A DNA stretch of 64,000 nt from Larimichthys crocea (lineage: Eukaryota; Chordata; Actinopteri; Sciaenidae). Every line of letters starts with the position of its first letter. The first letter of the stretch is position 1. Positions 55,089-64,000 of the stretch are shown here, piece after piece. Location of the stretch: the NCBI RefSeq assembly GCF_000972845.2, contig NC_040016.1:2686701-2750700 (forward strand). The letters run 5' to 3'. The position numbers and the translations under genes are program-made. The notes beneath the pieces were generated by a model. It worked only from the letters and a program-made list of their open reading frames with translations, did no database searches and had not been told where the DNA came from.

Positions 55089-55135
55089 GTGTCCTGTGTC
55101 GTGTCATAATTAAACACAAATGTTCCAGTTATTAT

Positions 55136-55330
55136 CCCCAAGAACATCCATTCATCTGTCATCAACAGTTTATCTCAAAAACATGTGAATGGATTTCTAG
55201 GAAATATTGTAGGAAGATCTGGCATTGGGTACGAACAAGCCACTATATACCAGCATTTATCCAGATTTTCTAAATGTATGTTTCTCAATGTACAATTGTG
55301 CCTCATAAAGTTCAGTTTGCATTAATGTTG
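55136..55330. mobile_element. repeat relic between the genes (tentative)
   Basis: GTTTATCTCAAAAACATGTG, AATGGATTTCTAGGAAAT and GGGTACGAACAAGCCACT resemble, from memory, a common fish repeat (TCTCAAAAAGTAATGAACGG-type). The copy is diverged, so this is weak. Confidence 0.35.
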
Positions 55331-55433
55331 CCACGGTCCTCACAGACAATCGGTGGTAGACAGTTTTTCCTGCAGTGGCAACATAAGATATCAATTACAC
55401 ACTACAAACGTAACAATTCTGAATAAATATTTG

Positions 55434-55439
55434 TTTATT
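55434..55439 (-). terminator. kiaa1328: kiaa1328 poly(A) signal AATAAA (minus strand)
   Basis: TTTATT on the plus strand at 55,434-55,439, 148 bases after the kiaa1328 stop codon. It is the first canonical hexamer in the sense direction, giving a short 3'UTR of about 165 nt. Confidence 0.65.
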
Positions 55440-55586
55440 TGTATTAAAACCACAGTATAACAAGAGTACATAATCATTCTGCTTTAGAATGTCAATTGAA
55501 AATTAAATGTAAAAAATTAAAAAAAGTCAAGACCAAACAGGTGATTCTTTTTGTTTGTTTCTTTGGTTCTCCCAGCTTCCTCTTTG

Positions 55587-63053
<7,467 letters not shown>

Positions 63054-64000
63054 CTGGGGTACCAAGGGTTAAGTAACTAACAACAATTATACAGAGCAGA
63101 ACTGAAGTGAACCTTTGGCTTTGAACACTGAATGGATTCAGCTGAGAACAAGTAGACTGTGCACCGCATGAAATTGTCTGGACTGGAAAAAAAATGCAGA
63201 TTCTAAAATTTAAATCACTGTGTGGCTTTACTGAGAAAGTAACTCTGTGCATGCCCATTTTGGGAAGGAAAAAGTTCTCTTATGCAGCCTAAGTGGAAAA
63301 AAGATAGGTGCTGGATTTAGACTGACAATCTGAATTAAACCCTTGTTTCTGCAATCATTTACACATTGGACCAGAAAAGTAGGGAGAGCAGCAAAGTTGA
63401 AAACAGAAGGGGAGAAGAGGCCAGAAAAATTAAAGTTGTTGTTGTGGCACAGAGCTTTCACCATCTGGGTCGGGCCAAGCTGTGGAGCTGAGCCGGGCAG
63501 TGCCGTACCAGGCTATCTGCCAGACAGAGAGCTGGCAGACACCAGAAAACTAATCTGGAGCGGAACTACTGCTGCGCCTCAGGAGCCCACTAATGACAGT
63601 GGCAGCACCATACCACACCAGCACATACAAAGATAATGAGCATGAGAATGGAGAGACTACACACAGACACACTCACACACATTCAATAATCAACCTCGGT
63701 CTGACTCTTTCTACTACACACAAAAACACAGCGAGACACAAGAGCACAAATTCCACACCTGCACTGTAAACAGCCCACACACAAACACTACGATAAAGCA
63801 AGTAGTACGCACACTCCCACCCAAGCTGACCTTAAAGTGTGTTCCTCCAGGCCATATCTTTTTATGACGGTGGCCCTGCTCCCCCAGCTGATGAGTTTCT
63901 CAGCACCGTTTGAAAAAAAAAAGCCCCCATTTAAAGAGAAAATCAAAGTTCAAAGTAGAGTCTTATTGAAGGAATAGTTGGCGGAACACTCCATAAGAAA
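63054..64000 (-). other. kiaa1328: kiaa1328 intron (partial), to the edge
   Basis: No upstream kiaa1328 exon recognised. A somewhat GC-richer patch at 63,460-63,640 gives a plus-strand ORF without known similarity. A CA-rich stretch lies at 63,655-63,790. Confidence 0.6.

Overview
The window looks like teleost fish nuclear DNA, probably a spiny-rayed (acanthomorph/percomorph) fish. Reasons: multi-exon genes with GT-AG introns, very many (CA)n/(GT)n and (CT)n microsatellites, tRNA-derived SINEs, and several interspersed repeats I recognise from percomorph genomes. There is no operon structure, CRISPR array, rRNA or true tRNA gene. Nearly all short ORFs are chance or low-complexity frames.

Layout. 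(1) 1-33,481 lies inside a long 5' intron of celf4 on the plus strand: AT-rich, with microsatellites, transposon relics and several blocks that look like conserved non-coding elements. (2) 33,482-47,671 holds the last ten coding exons of celf4 (CUGBP Elav-like family member 4), joined in frame to 368 codons plus stop: the end of RRM1, all of RRM2, the linker, and RRM3 ending in the family tail [10 protein letters not shown]. The start codon, the N-terminus and most of RRM1 lie before the window. (3) 47,672 to about 53,640 is the celf4 3'UTR, probably interrupted by one intron and ending at AATAAA (53,620); a longer form could run to about 55.1 kb. (4) 55,415-63,053 on the minus strand is the 3' two thirds of kiaa1328 (hinderin, a coiled-coil protein): seven coding exons, 417 residues, phase-compatible throughout. 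Its 5' exons lie past the right edge. The two genes are convergent, tail to tail, as I recall for human CELF4 and KIAA1328 on 18q12.

The most interesting part is the splicing architecture of the celf4 linker. The exon at 40,180-40,320 has a G-quadruplex-like GGGTGGG array where a polypyrimidine tract should be, and a GC (not GT) donor. The next exon has its whole 3' splice site and first 34 bases duplicated in tandem (44 bp), so that use of the first copy gives a premature stop. Intron 42,302-44,239 contains an open 111-nt candidate cassette exon (42,734-42,844), symmetric in phase, with three GCATG (RBFOX-type) motifs upstream and a perfect UGUUUGUUUGU element (a CELF-type binding site) downstream. 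The exon at 44,642 has a NAGNAG acceptor. Together these suggest heavily regulated, possibly self-regulated, splicing of the linker between RRM2 and RRM3.

Limits: no alignment or RNA evidence was available. Gene names rest on recognised protein sequence, exon borders on splice signals plus reading phase, and repeat families on memory of their consensus.
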